A DNA stretch of 64,000 bases from positions 2,573,001-2,637,000 of the forward strand of contig NZ_CP139482.1 in the NCBI RefSeq assembly GCF_041222825.1, in the 5' to 3' direction. The DNA comes from Candidatus Thalassolituus haligoni (GTDB lineage Bacteria > Pseudomonadota > Gammaproteobacteria > Pseudomonadales > Oceanobacteraceae). A model generated the notes under the pieces. That model was not told where the DNA came from. It saw nothing but the letters and a program-made list of their open reading frames with translations, and searched no databases. A program made the position numbers and the translations under genes. Shown piece by piece: positions 53,735-62,715 of the stretch. Position 1 is the stretch's first letter. Each line of letters begins with the position of its first letter.

Positions 53735-54393
53735 AGAAATTCTCCCGCAGGCAGTTCACAAAACGACCTGCAATCCAATAAAAGTACAACCTGGGCAGCG
53801 TCAATCTACAGACGAAGAACCAGACCTCTCATCAATTTGACGTAATCGCCCGCAACAACCACACGCCGACAGGTTACTCTTGTAGAACCGTCGTCCGGAT
53901 AGCTAAAAAGATCTACTGTACGACCGATCACCAATGACTTATATATCAAAAATGAACGTTTACGCCTATAGGAACCATACAAAGAGTTCTATTAAAAAAT
54001 AGCCGCCACGGACTGATAGCCGTTACCAAGATAGTTGAATTTTTGCTAATTTATGTAATAACAACGACAGAAACTTGTGCTTTATGAAATAAAAGTGTCA
54101 CTACAGGGGACATCTATTTAATCCGGTGCTCACTCTGGGCCACCGGATGGTGTCGAATCACGAAGCCGACTTGCAGGCCTGACGGGTCAAGTCAAACGTC
54201 GGCGACACCGAGTCGAGATCATCCGGCAGCCCCCGAAGGGCGCGGGTTGCCGCCGTCCAGTGCGGTGTTGACGAATTTGAAAAGGACTCGTCATTTCGCT
54301 GCATTCGTCGCCTTGCCCTGAACAACGGCAACACTCGCGCAGAGCCGTGCAGGATTAAATAGATGTCCCCTACAGCCTACGGAAAAATGCGCC
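53735..54393. other. Intergenic region with MITE copy 2
   Basis: Of 659 bases without a gene, 53735-54105 carries no recognised feature, though 53920-54100 is AT-rich and could hold promoters in both directions. 54106-54370 is MITE copy 2. Only 23 bases remain between the MITE and the DUF3820 gene. Confidence 0.6.
54106..54370 (+). mobile_element. MITE-like element, copy 2 (265 bp)
   Basis: This copy has perfect 19-bp terminal inverted repeats (54106-54124 and 54352-54370) and is flanked by TACA on both sides (54102-54105 and 54371-54374), a likely 4-bp target duplication. CCGGATGG (54143-54150) with CATCCGG (54220-54226), and GTTGCCG (54246-54252) with CGGCAAC (54326-54332), give two hairpins. 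It lies in the same orientation as copy 1. No reading frame is credible inside it. Confidence 0.88.
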
Positions 54394-54648
54394 ATGTTCG
54401 ATAAAACTGATCTGATCCGGCTAATTTCCAACACCATGCCATTTGGCAAATATCAGGGCAGAATCCTGATGGATTTACCGGAAGAATACCTGTTGTGGTT
54501 CGTCAACAAAGGTTTTCCCGAGGGCGAGCTGGGAAGACTGATGGCGCTGGCACTTGAAATACGTATTAATGGATTGGAAGATTTGCTGACACCGCTGCGG
54601 CAGTCCGTGCAGCCCACCTCCAACACCCAACAGGAAACACGACATTGA
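54394..54648 (+). CDS. DUF3820 family protein
   Basis: The 84-residue protein contains the DUF3820 core MPFGKYQGRILMDLPEEYLLWF followed by a helix. The function is not established. The ribosome site is weak (GGAA). The MITE ends 23 bases upstream, so the promoter must lie in or beyond it. Its stop codon overlaps the TTG start of the glutaminase-like gene (TTGA). Confidence 0.88.
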   Translation: MFDKTDLIRLISNTMPFGKYQGRILMDLPEEYLLWFVNKGFPEGELGRLMALALEIRINGLEDLLTPLRQSVQPTSNTQQETRH

Positions 54649-55364
54649 TACGGCTTGGCCTGCTCGAAACCGACGAGCTATACCCTGACCTCATCGCCGA
54701 CTATCACTCCTACGGACACATGTTCGAGCAGTTTTTCCGTTCACTTGACACGGAACAGGACTGGGAGTTTCGTTATTACCGGGTAACCCAGGGGGAGTTG
54801 CCAGTCTCTCTGGATGAGTGCGATGTGTTTTTGATTACCGGCTCCAAAACCGGCGTATACGATGACGTTGGCTGGTTATCGCCGCTCTCGGCCTGGGTGC
54901 AACAGGCATATGCCGCACACAAACCATTAATCGGTATCTGTTTTGGCCACCAGCTGCTGGCCCACACTCTTGGCGGCACAGCCGCCCGCAGCGAACGGGG
55001 CTGGGGGATCGGGGTGCGTCTCAGCAAGGTGATACAGCAGCCCGAATGGTGCAGTTTGTCGGCTGAACAATTTCGACTGATCTACAGCCACCGCGATCAG
55101 GTAGAACAACTGCCCGCCTCAGCCACCCGGCTGGCGTGCTGCGACTTCTGCCCGAACGCGGCGTTTTATATCAACAACCAGGTGCTGGCTTTTCAGGGTC
55201 ACCCGGAATTTACCGCAGAATACACACGTCGTTTGCTGCCTCGTCGCCAGCAATGTATTGGTGAATCGCGCTATCAGTCTGGCATGGCCACGTTGGTAGA
55301 GCCAACGGATGCCTCATTAATCGGTCAATGGATGCTGGATTTCATTACCTACAGCCAGAAGTAG
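54645..55364 (+). CDS. Class I glutamine amidotransferase-like protein
   Basis: TTG start overlapping the DUF3820 stop. The 239-residue protein has the amidotransferase nucleophile Cys99 in GICFGHQLLAHTLGG and the dyad His185 and Glu187 in GHPEF. There is no synthetase domain, so it is a stand-alone GMP synthase-like or gamma-glutamyl hydrolase-like protein. Substrate unknown. Confidence 0.9.
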   Translation: MIRLGLLETDELYPDLIADYHSYGHMFEQFFRSLDTEQDWEFRYYRVTQGELPVSLDECDVFLITGSKTGVYDDVGWLSPLSAWVQQAYAAHKPLIGICFGHQLLAHTLGGTAARSERGWGIGVRLSKVIQQPEWCSLSAEQFRLIYSHRDQVEQLPASATRLACCDFCPNAAFYINNQVLAFQGHPEFTAEYTRRLLPRRQQCIGESRYQSGMATLVEPTDASLIGQWMLDFITYSQK

Positions 55365-55384
55365 ACCCGTTTCCGGACTGCAGA

Positions 55385-55699
55385 TCAGGTACGATAAGCC
55401 GCCATCTCGACGGCTTGTAATGTCAGGCCACGCATCTGCACCGTACCGCTATAGCGGTGCTCTCCGGTGGAACTGAACTCAAAGCCATAACAACGTTGCC
55501 ATATCAATAAACTGCCCCGTCCCATGGCCGGTTTCATACGCTCTAATACCAGGGTGTCATCCAGCAGCTGCACCCCTTCGTCCTGGCAACGTCGTCGCGC
55601 ATGCTTGAGCGCCACCAGCCGCACCTTCTGCTGTACCGACCAGCCCCACCAGATCACCGCCAGCAGCAGCAAAATCACCAGACTATCCAGAGTCACCAT
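55385..55699 (-). CDS. DUF3301 membrane protein
   Basis: The ATG at 55699 follows AGGTAGG. The 104-residue product has one membrane helix (SLVILLLLAVIWWGW) and then the DUF3301 motif KHARRRCQDEGVQLLDDTL, with the later FEFSSTGEHRYSG. Function unknown. A single gene convergent with the amidotransferase gene. Confidence 0.88.
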   Translation of the reverse strand: MVTLDSLVILLLLAVIWWGWSVQQKVRLVALKHARRRCQDEGVQLLDDTLVLERMKPAMGRGSLLIWQRCYGFEFSSTGEHRYSGTVQMRGLTLQAVEMAAYRT

Positions 55700-55898
55700 C
55701 ACTGCCACCTACCTCGCTTGTTTCCGGCTGCCCTTGTTTTAAGCCGCAAGTGTGCCCGGCATGTGCTGACAACTCAAACCGGATAGCAATCCCTCAACCG
55801 TATCCTCAGCGATTCAGCTGCACCGCAGTTTCTGCTATTCTGTCCGGCTGCAATCGTCAGCCCTGCAACCCATCCCGTTATTCTGTGGAGCCACCACC

Positions 55899-56177
55899 AT
55901 GCCTCGTGCCTGCGCCCGCCATATTCTGGTAAAAACCCGTGAAGAAGCAGACAAACTCAAAACCCAGCTGGATAACGGCGCGGACTTTTCTCGCCTGGCA
56001 CAAAAATTTTCCCAGTGCCCGTCAAAGAAAAATGGCGGCAGCCTCGGCGAATTCAACAAGGGCGATATGGTCAAGGCCTTTGACGATGTCGTGTTCAAGG
56101 GGCCAGTACTCAAAGTTCAGGGGCCGGTAAAAACGCAATTCGGTTTTCATCTGATTGAAACCATTTACCGTAACTGA
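55899..56177 (+). CDS. ppiC: Peptidyl-prolyl cis-trans isomerase C (parvulin)
   Basis: The 92-residue protein is a complete single-domain parvulin: ARHILVKTREEADKL, LAQKFSQCPSKKNGGSLGEF, and the end VKTQFGFHLIETIYRN. Cytoplasmic, no signal peptide. GGAG precedes the ATG. It follows a 190-base gap after the DUF3301 gene start. Confidence 0.95.
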   Translation: MPRACARHILVKTREEADKLKTQLDNGADFSRLAQKFSQCPSKKNGGSLGEFNKGDMVKAFDDVVFKGPVLKVQGPVKTQFGFHLIETIYRN

Positions 56178-56287
56178 CCAGTAAACCAGAATCACCGGTT
56201 TCAGCATTCCGGCCAGCAAGACCATCCAATTCAGGGCTACGATTACAAAGCCCCTACCACTATTACCCGCACTGTTGAGACATCCTT

Positions 56288-57415
56288 ATGCTGCAAGCCG
56301 GACTGTTCCATACCCTGACCGTTATCGACCAACAACCCCAGGGGATGTACCTGGATGACGGCTTTGCTGGCAAGGTTTTGTTGCCCAACCGCCAGGTTCC
56401 CGAAGGTACTGTGATTGGCGACTCTCTCACGGTATTTGTCTATCTGGATTCAGAAGACCGTATTATCGCCACCCTGCAGCGCCCCCGTATCCAGCTGAAG
56501 CAAGCGGCTTGTCTGGAGGCAGTGGATATCAACAACACCGGGGCCTTCCTCGACTGGGGTTTGCCAAAAGATCTGTTTGTCCCCTTCGCCGAACAGCAGC
56601 AGCGCATGGAACAGGGCAAGTCGTACGTGGTGTACCTTACCGAAGATAATACCGGCCGTCTGATCGGCAGTGCGAAACTGAACCGTTTTATCAAGGATCA
56701 GGCCGTTGCCAATACCATCTACAACAAGGATGCCGAGCCACCACTCAAGACGGGAGATGCCGTCAAACTGTTGATTGCCCAGCGCACTGACCTCGGCTAC
56801 AAAGCCATCATCAATCATCAATGGTGGGGGCTGCTGCACAATGATGACATCCGAACGGCCGTTCGTATTGGCATGAAACTCGATGGTTTCGTCAGAAAAG
56901 TGCGCGAAGATGGCAAGGTCGACCTCAGCCTGGAACGGATTGGTCACCACCGCGCCGATGGCCTGGCTGAACGGATCATGAAAAAACTGCAAGACAAAGG
57001 CGGCGTGCTGCCCCTCAGTGACAGCAGTCCTGCGGATTTGATCGAAATGCACTTCGGCACCAGCAAGCGTGCCTTCAAGATGGCGATTGGCAAACTCTAC
57101 AAGGAACGCCGCATCCTGATCGAACCAGACAGCATCCGCATCAACGGTGATGGCACCGCGATCGCTGTACCGGCCAGTCAACGTAAACATCACAAGCCTC
57201 GGCCGATACAGCAAAAAGCTGCAGTCCAATCGCAACCCGACACCGACAAGCCGCGACAACACGTGCCACTCGCACCGCAACCGCAGGTCGACCACGATAA
57301 CGCGTCAAAAGAACCCGTTACCGAAGCCCACGCGCCCAAAGCCCCACCGGTGAAAAAAGTATTTCACAGCAATCGCAAGCCACGGGCTTCGACCATGAAG
57401 TTAAAGAAGGACTGA
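56288..57415 (+). CDS. CvfB-like S1-domain RNA-binding protein with a long tail
   Basis: The 375-residue protein matches the CvfB/YitL group: repeated S1-like domains with GAFLDWGLPKDLFVPFAEQ and later LDGFVRKVREDGKVDLSLERIG, then a winged-helix region FGTSKRAFKMAIGKLYKERRI. The last 90 residues are Lys/Pro/Gln rich and look disordered, longer than in most relatives. It probably regulates gene expression through RNA; targets unknown. Confidence 0.88.
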   Translation: MLQAGLFHTLTVIDQQPQGMYLDDGFAGKVLLPNRQVPEGTVIGDSLTVFVYLDSEDRIIATLQRPRIQLKQAACLEAVDINNTGAFLDWGLPKDLFVPFAEQQQRMEQGKSYVVYLTEDNTGRLIGSAKLNRFIKDQAVANTIYNKDAEPPLKTGDAVKLLIAQRTDLGYKAIINHQWWGLLHNDDIRTAVRIGMKLDGFVRKVREDGKVDLSLERIGHHRADGLAERIMKKLQDKGGVLPLSDSSPADLIEMHFGTSKRAFKMAIGKLYKERRILIEPDSIRINGDGTAIAVPASQRKHHKPRPIQQKAAVQSQPDTDKPRQHVPLAPQPQVDHDNASKEPVTEAHAPKAPPVKKVFHSNRKPRASTMKLKKD

Positions 57416-57434
57416 TTGGCAGCGCCCAACCCCC

Positions 57435-57466
57435 CGACATGATCACCCGACATGATCACCCGACAT
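57435..57466. repeat. 13-bp tandem repeat across the norR stop codon
   Basis: CGACATGATCACC occurs at 57435-57447 and 57448-57460, then a partial copy follows. The norR stop codon (57456-57458) lies in the second unit. Changes in unit number would extend or shift the end of the transcript rather than the protein, unless a unit is lost on the coding side. Confidence 0.85.
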
Positions 57467-59009
57467 GGATGCCAAGGCGTTTCACCAGCCTCAGAAGATT
57501 GCTTCGGTCAACTTGCAGCACGCGCGCAGCCGCCGACACATTGCCCACTTGCTCCTGTAGCACCCGACTAATCAGGCGCGTCTGATAGCACCGGGTCAGC
57601 TCAGCCAGCGACCCGAAGCCGCCCTGACCACTGCCGCTCTGGTCGCCACCATCCAGCTCATCAACACCAGAGTCTGATGGTTGAAGTTCGATATCACCCA
57701 GTGCCAGAGTCTGCCTGTCGATATAGACCAGTGCATGATCAGACGGCCGCTGCGCCCTGAGTGCCGCACGGCCCAGCACGTGTTCCAACTCCCGCACATT
57801 ACCCGGCCACTGGTAGCGCAACAGAGTCTCGCGGGCATCTGCCGTTAACAGCAATTTTTGAACATTCAGCCGGTGCTGCAGACGCTCCAGGAAAAACTCC
57901 GCCAGCTCCAGTACATCCCGCTGGCGTTCCCGCAAAGCAGGCACTCGCAGAGGAAAAACACTTAAACGGTGATACAGGTCTTCCCGAAAACGACCGGCAG
58001 CCACCTCATGTTTCAGGTTACGGTTAGTCGCAGCAACCACCCGCACATCAACCTTGTGTGTCTCATCACTGCCGACCCTCTGGATGTCACCTTCTTGCAA
58101 CACCCGCAGCAGCGTCGCTTGCAAGGTGATTGGTAACTCACCAATTTCATCAAGAAACAGCGTTCCACCATCGGCCAACTCGAATCGGCCCGCTCGCGCC
58201 TGACTGGCCCCGGTGAAAGCGCCACGGGTGTGGCCAAACAGCTCTGCCTCAGCCAGGGTCTCCGGTAATGCAGCGCAGTTCAGGTAAATCAGAGGTTTAT
58301 CCGCTCGGGCCGATTGCATATGCAAACGCCGGGCAACCAACTCTTTGCCAACCCCGGTTTCACCTTCAATCAATACCGTCATCGAGGTGGGTGCAACAAC
58401 ATCCACATCACTGATCAGCCGCATGATCTCGGTACTGCTACCCACAACGCCGGTTGAAAGGCGCTCCTGATTGAGTGCCTCGGTGACTTGTTGCCCACGA
58501 TTGACCTGCTGGCGCAGTGTCTCGATACGTTCTGCTGCGGTAATAACCGCACGAGTCAGGGTAATTGCCAGCTCTTCTGCATGAGGAATTGTTTCATCAA
58601 ATTGCCCCGGGCGAGAAGCATCCAAAGTAATGACTCCCCAATTGCGCCCATCCACCTGAATCGATATCCCCATACAGTCGTGCACGCGAGAATCAATGCC
58701 GGGCAAGCGCATCAGGCCGTCATATGGGTCTGGTAGCAGCGAATCCGCAGGAAACCGGATCAGCCGTTGGTGCTCAAGGATTTGTTTCAGTCTGGGGTGA
58801 TGATCCGGATGAAAATGTCTTCCCCGGGTTTCTTCGCGCAGCCCCAGAAAGGCAATGGGCCGCAACACTTCGCCCGAGAGCCGCAAGAGTGCGATGGCAT
58901 CACAGGGAATGGTGTGCCGGATAGCTTCCAATAAACGACGGTACCGAACATCAACTGGCAACTCACGGCTAAGGTCTTCGATGACTGAGATGTAATGTTT
59001 AAATGGCAT
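57456..59009 (-). CDS. norR: Nitric-oxide-responsive sigma-54 activator NorR
   Basis: The 517-residue protein has the NorR layout: GAF domain (1-180), AAA+ sigma-54 activator domain (about 190-430) and a C-terminal Fis-type helix-turn-helix ([23 protein letters not shown]). In the GAF domain His110 and Cys112 (VHDCMG) and Asp130 match the non-haem iron ligands of E. coli NorR, and [13 protein letters not shown] matches its conserved loop. The Walker A is GETGVGKE and the sigma-54 loop GAFTGA is intact. Divergent from hmp-nnrS. Confidence 0.94.
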   Translation of the reverse strand: MPFKHYISVIEDLSRELPVDVRYRRLLEAIRHTIPCDAIALLRLSGEVLRPIAFLGLREETRGRHFHPDHHPRLKQILEHQRLIRFPADSLLPDPYDGLMRLPGIDSRVHDCMGISIQVDGRNWGVITLDASRPGQFDETIPHAEELAITLTRAVITAAERIETLRQQVNRGQQVTEALNQERLSTGVVGSSTEIMRLISDVDVVAPTSMTVLIEGETGVGKELVARRLHMQSARADKPLIYLNCAALPETLAEAELFGHTRGAFTGASQARAGRFELADGGTLFLDEIGELPITLQATLLRVLQEGDIQRVGSDETHKVDVRVVAATNRNLKHEVAAGRFREDLYHRLSVFPLRVPALRERQRDVLELAEFFLERLQHRLNVQKLLLTADARETLLRYQWPGNVRELEHVLGRAALRAQRPSDHALVYIDRQTLALGDIELQPSDSGVDELDGGDQSGSGQGGFGSLAELTRCYQTRLISRVLQEQVGNVSAAARVLQVDRSNLLRLVKRLGIHVG

Positions 59010-59012
59010 GTT

Positions 59013-59023
59013 GTCAATATTAC
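59013..59023 (+). promoter_or_regulatory. NorR binding site 1 (GT-N7-AC)
   Basis: GTCAATATTAC fits GT-N7-AC with the GTCA half of the extended site. It lies 4 bases upstream of the norR start codon, so NorR bound here could also repress its own gene. Confidence 0.65.
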
Positions 59024-59032
59024 CTCGATGAG

Positions 59033-59043
59033 GTCATTTCAAC
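59033..59043 (+). promoter_or_regulatory. NorR binding site 2 (GT-N7-AC)
   Basis: GTCATTTCAAC fits the same consensus, 20 bases after site 1. Confidence 0.65.
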
Positions 59044-59057
59044 CACACCCGCTTGAT

Positions 59058-59068
59058 GTAAAAAAGAC
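59058..59068 (+). promoter_or_regulatory. NorR binding site 3 (GT-N7-AC)
   Basis: GTAAAAAAGAC fits GT-N7-AC only at its ends, 25 bases after site 2. E. coli norVW also has three sites. Confidence 0.5.
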
Positions 59069-59107
59069 CCAATGAAAATTACTCCTTACATATCAATAAG
59101 TTATAAA

Positions 59108-59123
59108 TGGCACGGATATTGGA
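59108..59123 (+). promoter_or_regulatory. Sigma-54 promoter of hmp
   Basis: TGGCACGGATATTGGA matches the -24/-12 consensus TGGCACG-N4-TTGCW with one mismatch in the -12 element (TTGG in place of TTGC). It is 40 bases after the third NorR site and about 70 bases before the hmp start, a normal enhancer-promoter arrangement. Confidence 0.75.
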
Positions 59124-59192
59124 AAGAACCGGGGGAACATTAACTTTTACAGACAGCGCCCACCTGCCGGTGCGCCAAGAGGACAACATCCG

Positions 59193-60383
59193 ATGCTATC
59201 CCCCAGCCAAATCGACATCATCAAAGCAACCGCCCCGGTTGTCGGTGCTCATTCCCGAGAGATTACTGAATGCTTTTATCCTCTGATGTTCCGCCGTTAC
59301 CCTGCGGTGGCAGATCTGTTTAACCAGACACACCAGCAAAAAGGCACCCAGCGCCAGGCACTCGCCAACGCCCTGGTAGCTTATGCCACCCATATCGACA
59401 ATCTGGATGCCCTTGGCAGCGCTGTTGGACTGATCGCCCATAAACACTGCGCCTTGAATATTCTTCCGGAACATTACCCGATCGTTGGGGAGTGCCTGAT
59501 GGAGGCTATTGGTGAAGTACTGGGCGACGCGGTAACACCGGATATTGCCGATGCCTGGGGAGCGGCCTATCAGCAACTGGCCGACTTGCTGATTCAGGTA
59601 GAAGAAGGGCTTTATTCCGACCATGCCCAGCGTCGGGGTGGCTGGCGCGGAGAGCGCCGTTTTGTGATTGAGCGTATCGAAAAAGAAAGCGCGGTTATTT
59701 CATCGTTTTACCTGATCCCGACAGAGGGTGAAGAGAATATCGATTTCACTCCTGGCCAGTACATAGCACTGATACTCGATATTGATGGCCAATCGCTGCG
59801 CCGCAACTACAGCCTCTCCGATGCTCCTGGTAAACGTGGCCTGCGGATTTCAGTCAAGAAAGAAGCCAATGGCACGGTATCCGGATACCTGCATAACAGA
59901 GCCAGACCGGGTGACGAAGTCATGCTGACAGCACCAGCCGGTAATTTTGTCTTACCGCCAAAATCCGAACAGCCACTGGTATTGATCACAGGAGGAGTCG
60001 GGATAACACCCGCAATCAGTATGCTCAACAGCTGCGTGTCGGACGGTCGCCCGATCGTGTTTGTTCACGCGGCAATCGACAGCCAACACCACGCTTTTAA
60101 AGAGCACGTCGAGGCATTGGCCAGCCAGTATGCCAACCTGAAAAGCTTCATTATTTACGAAAAACCACTGCCAGGAGATACACCAGATGCCACCGGCTTC
60201 CTGAATCAGGATATGCTGGCACCTGTGCTGCCTGAAAGCCGAGACGCCCAGATCTACTTCCTTGGCCCCAAACCTTTTATGGTATGCATTAACCAACTCT
60301 GTGATGCGTTGGCGATACCTGAAGACCAACGTCATCATGAATTCTTTGGCCCGGCAGAGGAACTTGCCATAGCGGCAGTCTGA
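59193..60383 (+). CDS. hmp: Flavohaemoglobin, nitric oxide dioxygenase
   Basis: The 396-residue protein aligns with E. coli Hmp end to end. The globin part keeps Tyr29 (CFYPLMF), Gln53 (GTQRQAL) and the proximal haem ligand His85 (AHKHCAL), at the same residue numbers. The reductase part has the FAD motif RRNYSLSD, GGVGITPAISML for NADPH binding and the end FFGPAEEL. It converts NO and O2 to nitrate. GAGG precedes the ATG and NorR sites with a sigma-54 promoter lie upstream. Confidence 0.96.
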   Translation: MLSPSQIDIIKATAPVVGAHSREITECFYPLMFRRYPAVADLFNQTHQQKGTQRQALANALVAYATHIDNLDALGSAVGLIAHKHCALNILPEHYPIVGECLMEAIGEVLGDAVTPDIADAWGAAYQQLADLLIQVEEGLYSDHAQRRGGWRGERRFVIERIEKESAVISSFYLIPTEGEENIDFTPGQYIALILDIDGQSLRRNYSLSDAPGKRGLRISVKKEANGTVSGYLHNRARPGDEVMLTAPAGNFVLPPKSEQPLVLITGGVGITPAISMLNSCVSDGRPIVFVHAAIDSQHHAFKEHVEALASQYANLKSFIIYEKPLPGDTPDATGFLNQDMLAPVLPESRDAQIYFLGPKPFMVCINQLCDALAIPEDQRHHEFFGPAEELAIAAV

Positions 60384-60415
60384 CGCCTGACACGGATGCA
60401 GGAGCAACCAGTACC

Positions 60416-61615
60416 ATGACCAGACCAGCGCTAACCTCATCATCACAGCAGCCGGAATGGGCATGGTTTGCTCTGGCATTTCGTCCTTTTTTTGGACTGG
60501 GGGCCATTTTTGGCGTTATCTGTGTTGGCCTCTGGGTGGCCAGCCTCAGCGGGGCACAATTAATTGCTCCTGCTGGCGGTCTGTATTTCTGGCACATGCA
60601 TGAAATGCTGTTTGGGTTTGTTGCCGCCATTGTGGTCGGCTTTTTGTTGACCGCAGTCAAAAGCTGGACCAATCAACCAGGGCTAAGCGGTTTACCCTTG
60701 GGTTTATTGGTTGGTGTCTGGTTAGCTGGCAGAGTGGTTATGCTCTTGCCAGCACTCTTGCCAGCCAACCTCATTGGTCTGGTTGACTTTCTTTTTCTGC
60801 CCCTCGCTGCTGTGGTTCTGGCCCGGCCGGTTATACGGGTGAAAATGTGGCGTAACCTGATGTTTGCCCCCATTCTGTTACTGATGAGCGGTCTGAATGC
60901 CATGATGCACTCAGACCAATCCGGTAGTGGCATCATCAACCAGCAAGCGACCGCTCATGGCATGATTCTGCTGATTGTCCTGCTAATGTGCATGATCGGT
61001 GGGAGAGTATTCCCCATGTTCACGGCCAATGGTACGCAGACGGCACGGGTGGCAACACTGCCATGGCTGGAAAAAGCAACGATCCTGACAACCACACTCT
61101 GTATTCCGGCCGGCATGGGATTACTACCAACAACTGAAGCAGTGACGGGCATTATTCTTATTGGTGCCGGAGCATTAAACGCCTGGCGTGCCTTCCGTTG
61201 GCGTTTTATCGTCGCATTACAAACACCAATGCTGTGGTCACTGCACATCAGTTATTGGTTAATGTCCATTGGTCTGTGTCTGGTTGGCCTGCACCAAACA
61301 ACCGGGCTTATTAGCGCGTCCACCAGCTATCATGTGATTACTCTGGGAGGCATCAGCCTGATGATACTGGCCATGATGTCACGGGTATCGCTTGGTCACA
61401 CTGGCCGGAAAATTCAGGCCACACCGGCCATAACCAGCGCGTTTCTGTTGATGATTGCTGCCACCATCGTCCGTATTCTGCCCGCGCTCTTACCCGACCA
61501 GGCACTCTGGCTGCTCATCCTTGCGGGGCTGCTCTGGATGACAGCGTTCAGCCTGTTTGTTGTTGTCTTTTTCCCCATATTGTCCCGGGCACGACCCGAT
61601 GGCACACCCGGTTGA
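60416..61615 (+). CDS. nnrS: NnrS family haem-copper membrane protein
   Basis: The 399-residue protein has about twelve membrane helices. FALAFRPFFGLGAIFGV, YFWHMHEMLFGFVAAIVVGFLLTAV and GGRVFPMFTANG are NnrS signatures. NnrS protects against nitrosative stress and occurs in NO regulons. It follows hmp by 32 bases and should be expressed from the same NorR-controlled promoter. Confidence 0.94.
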   Translation: MTRPALTSSSQQPEWAWFALAFRPFFGLGAIFGVICVGLWVASLSGAQLIAPAGGLYFWHMHEMLFGFVAAIVVGFLLTAVKSWTNQPGLSGLPLGLLVGVWLAGRVVMLLPALLPANLIGLVDFLFLPLAAVVLARPVIRVKMWRNLMFAPILLLMSGLNAMMHSDQSGSGIINQQATAHGMILLIVLLMCMIGGRVFPMFTANGTQTARVATLPWLEKATILTTTLCIPAGMGLLPTTEAVTGIILIGAGALNAWRAFRWRFIVALQTPMLWSLHISYWLMSIGLCLVGLHQTTGLISASTSYHVITLGGISLMILAMMSRVSLGHTGRKIQATPAITSAFLLMIAATIVRILPALLPDQALWLLILAGLLWMTAFSLFVVVFFPILSRARPDGTPG

Positions 61616-61633
61616 TAAGAATGGGGCTGCCCT

Positions 61634-62464
61634 TCAAGCCGTTGAGACTGGGCCACCATTTTTATAAGTGAGTTCCCAATCCACCGCCGTGGCTTCCACC
61701 TTGATCGACTTCATCATCGCCAGACCAACAATATTGGCAAATGACGCATCCGCCGCATCCCGGCCAATGCCAATTCTCACCAGGCCACTGACCGGTGCCA
61801 TCCGGGTAGCATCAAACAGAAACCAGCGATCTTCTAAATAAGCCTCAAAAAAACCATGAAAATCAGGTGGCTCCAGTCCAACCGCATAACCCGACACATA
61901 ACGGGCGGGAATACCCAAAGCACGACATAAAGCAATGCTGACATGGGCAAAATCCCGGCAAACTCCGGCACGTTGTATCAGCACATCACAAGCGCTGGAG
62001 GAGGTGTCAGTACTGTCTGCAACGTAATCAAGATGATCGTTCACCCAATTACAAATCGCATCAACCCGTAAATACCCAGGCTGTAATTGGCCAAATTCTT
62101 TCCAGGCCAAACGTCCAAGCCGATCAGACTCGCAGTATCGACTCGGATTCAAAAAAGACAGCACAGAAGTAGGCAATTTATTATGCTCCACTTCATTCAA
62201 ATATCGATTCTGCTCAATATCGGGAGACAACGCGACGGTGGCATTGTAATTAATGGTTAATTCACACGGCTCAGCATCGATACGTACACCGCGAGAACCA
62301 AAGTTGTTCAGCTGAAACCACTCACTATTCATGGAGGGAGAGATAAAAAGATTTTCCTCCACTGTTTTTTGATGGTCGGTAATCGCTGCCGCTATATTAA
62401 AAACAAAGCTCGACGGCGAATTAACCGTGTAAACAAGTTCAGACGCTATTTTTACAAAATGCAT
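61634..62464 (-). CDS. Transglutaminase-like cysteine peptidase-fold protein
   Basis: The 276-residue protein has the transglutaminase core with catalytic Cys169 (AGVCRDFAH), His203 (FHGFFEAYL) and Asp218 (LFDATRM). The N-terminal 100 residues form a beta-rich domain as in many cytoplasmic members of this family. Activity is likely peptide or amide hydrolysis; substrate unknown. It converges with nnrS, with 18 bases between them. Confidence 0.88.
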   Translation of the reverse strand: MHFVKIASELVYTVNSPSSFVFNIAAAITDHQKTVEENLFISPSMNSEWFQLNNFGSRGVRIDAEPCELTINYNATVALSPDIEQNRYLNEVEHNKLPTSVLSFLNPSRYCESDRLGRLAWKEFGQLQPGYLRVDAICNWVNDHLDYVADSTDTSSSACDVLIQRAGVCRDFAHVSIALCRALGIPARYVSGYAVGLEPPDFHGFFEAYLEDRWFLFDATRMAPVSGLVRIGIGRDAADASFANIVGLAMMKSIKVEATAVDWELTYKNGGPVSTA

Positions 62465-62715
62465 AATTAAGTATCCTGTAAGTTATGGTGGCCGATAGTT
62501 ACCGATCACATACCCTGAACCACGACTGCCCGGTTATCTGACCAGCCAAAAGAAAGGCGCTGGACTTGACACACTCTAACACCGTACTGGCGCCGCTACT
62601 CAGAAAGTACGTAATGAGCACATCTATACTATAAATGGCTGCGCTCGACATCGCGGCGTTAAAAATCGTACATCCAGCTTTGCCGCAGTAGCACAGCCTT
62701 AAATCCGACAGACTG

